DNA from: an uncultured Porphyromonadaceae bacterium
GTDB lineage: Bacteria; Bacteroidota; Bacteroidia; Bacteroidales; Muribaculaceae
DNA: 64,000 bases
Direction: 5' to 3'
Assembly (NCBI GenBank): GCA_947649495.1
Contig: CANSRU010000008.1
Span: 1 to 64,000 of the forward strand
This document shows, piece by piece, positions 62,807-64,000 of the stretch (positions are counted from its first letter, which is position 1; every line of letters starts with the position of its first letter). The translations under genes and the position numbers were made by a program. The notes under the pieces were generated by a model. That model searched no databases and had not been told where the DNA came from. It was given only the letters and a program-made list of their open reading frames with translations.

Positions 62807-64000
62807 CTAATTAGTGGAGCGCGGAGCTTCCTTTTTATCGGCATCAGATTTTTCTTTCTCTTTGCGATACTGTGCCGGAGATATTCCGAAGAATTTGTTG
62901 AAGTGACTGTAGAATGTAGCCCGGCGTACATATCCGCAACTTTCGGCTATGGCATCAATGGTCCATTCGGGGTGTTGCTTAATCATCTTAACCGAATATT
63001 CCACCCGCAATTTGTTTATGTAATCGTTCGGTGTCAGACCGGTAAACTGATTTATCAACTGAGAGACTTTGGCACGGCTCAGGCCGGTGGTCTCGGCAAT
63101 ATTGTCGCGATTGAACGTCGGGATTCTGAAAAGGGATTCCATGACTATCTTTGTCTGCATCCCGGCAAAGAGTTTATAATCATTCTTATCCTCAGGAGCG
63201 GCGTCAGCGCTAAGAGGTTGCATTGCAATCAGTTCGTCAATGCGTTTGGTGGCCAGCTGCTGGCTCTTGACCGACTGCATGTAGGCTCTCCACACCAGTA
63301 GCAGGATTATAAGGACAAGGATAGCCACACAGGTTGACACGATTAATAGAATATGCCTTCGCTGTGAAATGGCATTTTCATTGGCAAGTGCAAGTTCCTT
63401 TTCGTTAAGGGCAAATACTGAGGCTAATTCCTGTGCCCGAATCGACCTTTCGCGCAGATAGATAGAGTCTTGTATCACAGCTGCCCGCTGAATCAAGCCA
63501 TAGCCGTCACGATAGTTTCCCAATCCGGCCTGTGCGCGTCCATCTGAAACGAGCAGGCTGTGATAATCACCGTTGATAGTATCGGTATCCTCAAACATGG
63601 CATAGAGCGGGGCTGTAAATTCCATAACTTTGCGCCATTGCCTTGAGTCAAGCAGATAATCTATTATATATACCCTCCCTATTGGACTGCGGGCATAATC
63701 TGTCGACATAAAAGCACGATAGGCATCCTCAGCCTCCTGAGTATGGCCAAATCTTTCAGCACACGAGGCTATACGTGCATAGGCGTAGGCTCTCTGCTGG
63801 TCGGTAAAACCTTTCGGGCTTCCTCCCACCTTATCTATCCTATCAATAAGAGCCAGCCGTTTCTTACCATCGGCAAGCCCCTCTTCAAACCGATCGTCGG
63901 CATATAGTTCCACAATCTTCACACCATAGGCAGCCGACACATTTGCAAGCACCCGGGCATCGTCGGATGCGCTACCGCCGTCTATTATCCGGTCCAGATA
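62807..64000 (-). CDS. TPR - membrane helix - AraC-type regulator, 5' end outside window
   Basis: At least 397 residues; the frame is open to the window edge, so the start is missing (a GTG at 63952 is not the start). TPR-like helices come first (A-D-G-K-K-R-L, Y-A-Y-A-R-I-A-S-C-A-E-R-F-G-H-T-Q-E-A). A single transmembrane helix (H-I-L-L-I-V-S-T-C-V-A-I-L-V-L-I) follows, then a cytoplasmic AraC-type DNA-binding domain with two helix-turn-helices (N-I-A-E-T-T-G-L-S-R-A-K-V-S-Q and A-I-A-E-S-C-G-Y-V-R-R-A-T-F-Y-S-H-F-N-K-F-F-G). It resembles periplasm-sensing one-component regulators of Bacteroidota. It faces the YgiQ gene; its targets are unknown. Confidence 0.85.
   Translation of the reverse strand, partial: YLDRIIDGGSASDDARVLANVSAAYGVKIVELYADDRFEEGLADGKKRLALIDRIDKVGGSPKGFTDQQRAYAYARIASCAERFGHTQEAEDAYRAFMSTDYARSPIGRVYIIDYLLDSRQWRKVMEFTAPLYAMFEDTDTINGDYHSLLVSDGRAQAGLGNYRDGYGLIQRAAVIQDSIYLRERSIRAQELASVFALNEKELALANENAISQRRHILLIVSTCVAILVLIILLLVWRAYMQSVKSQQLATKRIDELIAMQPLSADAAPEDKNDYKLFAGMQTKIVMESLFRIPTFNRDNIAETTGLSRAKVSQLINQFTGLTPNDYINKLRVEYSVKMIKQHPEWTIDAIAESCGYVRRATFYSHFNKFFGISPAQYRKEKEKSDADKKEAPRSTN

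Noticed and set aside
1..64000. CRISPR array, prophage, insertion sequence, rRNA operon
   Set aside because: No regularly spaced repeats, no transposase or integrase, no phage structural genes and no rRNA sequence were seen.

Overview
The window reads as chromosomal DNA of a Bacteroidota bacterium, order Bacteroidales. Three signs support this. Promoters have the Bacteroidales form TTG, about 20 bp, TAnnTTTG. MurF is fused to alanine racemase. PorE and C-terminal sorting domains of the type IX secretion system (T9SS) are present. The fairly GC-rich coding sequence and the glycogen/starch gene set suggest a gut lineage such as Muribaculaceae, but that family call is inference.

Layout. 1-4.3 kb: the 3' part of tRNA-Arg, two promoter-driven stretches without a convincing protein gene (one a candidate structured RNA or attenuator), a large LRR surface protein with a T9SS sorting domain, and two very small membrane proteins, one with an in-frame stop. 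4.3-9.1 kb (minus): glycogen operon of debranching enzyme, GT4 synthase and a GH57 protein with a changed catalytic residue. 9.2-13.7 kb (minus): MATE exporter, Crp/Fnr regulator, two exported unknowns and a DUF3078 protein. 13.9-16.6 kb: tyrS, tRNA-Gln, MFS exporter. 16.7-23.2 kb: MacB-type ABC efflux operon with adaptor and TolC, then a second Crp/Fnr regulator. 23.3-26.5 kb: S41 lipoprotein protease and a DEAD-box helicase. 26.6-29.6 kb: four-subunit 2-oxoacid:ferredoxin oxidoreductase, then a small ferredoxin. 29.7-36.5 kb: porE, GSCFA protein, murF-alr fusion, DUF4293 protein, surE. 36.5-41.6 kb: lipoproteins, fabF and acpP, trpS. 41.6-52.8 kb: outer-membrane barrel, YitT protein, a Rossmann-like small protein, EFR1 ferredoxin, Smr protein, tricorn-like protease, aspS, NIF3, zinc-ribbon protein, tRNA-Gly. 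53-64 kb: two small unknowns, a secreted GH13 amylase/pullulanase facing two tandem GH16 genes, uvrB, a YgiQ radical SAM protein and a TPR-AraC regulator cut by the window end.

How they work together. Glucan metabolism recurs: intracellular glycogen handling (4.3-9.1 kb), an exported GH13 enzyme carrying a T9SS signal (54.1-56.9 kb) and GH16 beta-glucanase-like proteins (57.1-58.8 kb). PorE at 29.7 kb and two cargo-type C-termini show that the T9SS is part of this cell's surface biology. The rest is mostly housekeeping (aminoacyl-tRNA synthetases, cell wall, fatty acid and DNA repair genes). No transposase, integrase, CRISPR array or prophage was seen. The most unusual stretch is the first 4.3 kb next to tRNA-Arg.
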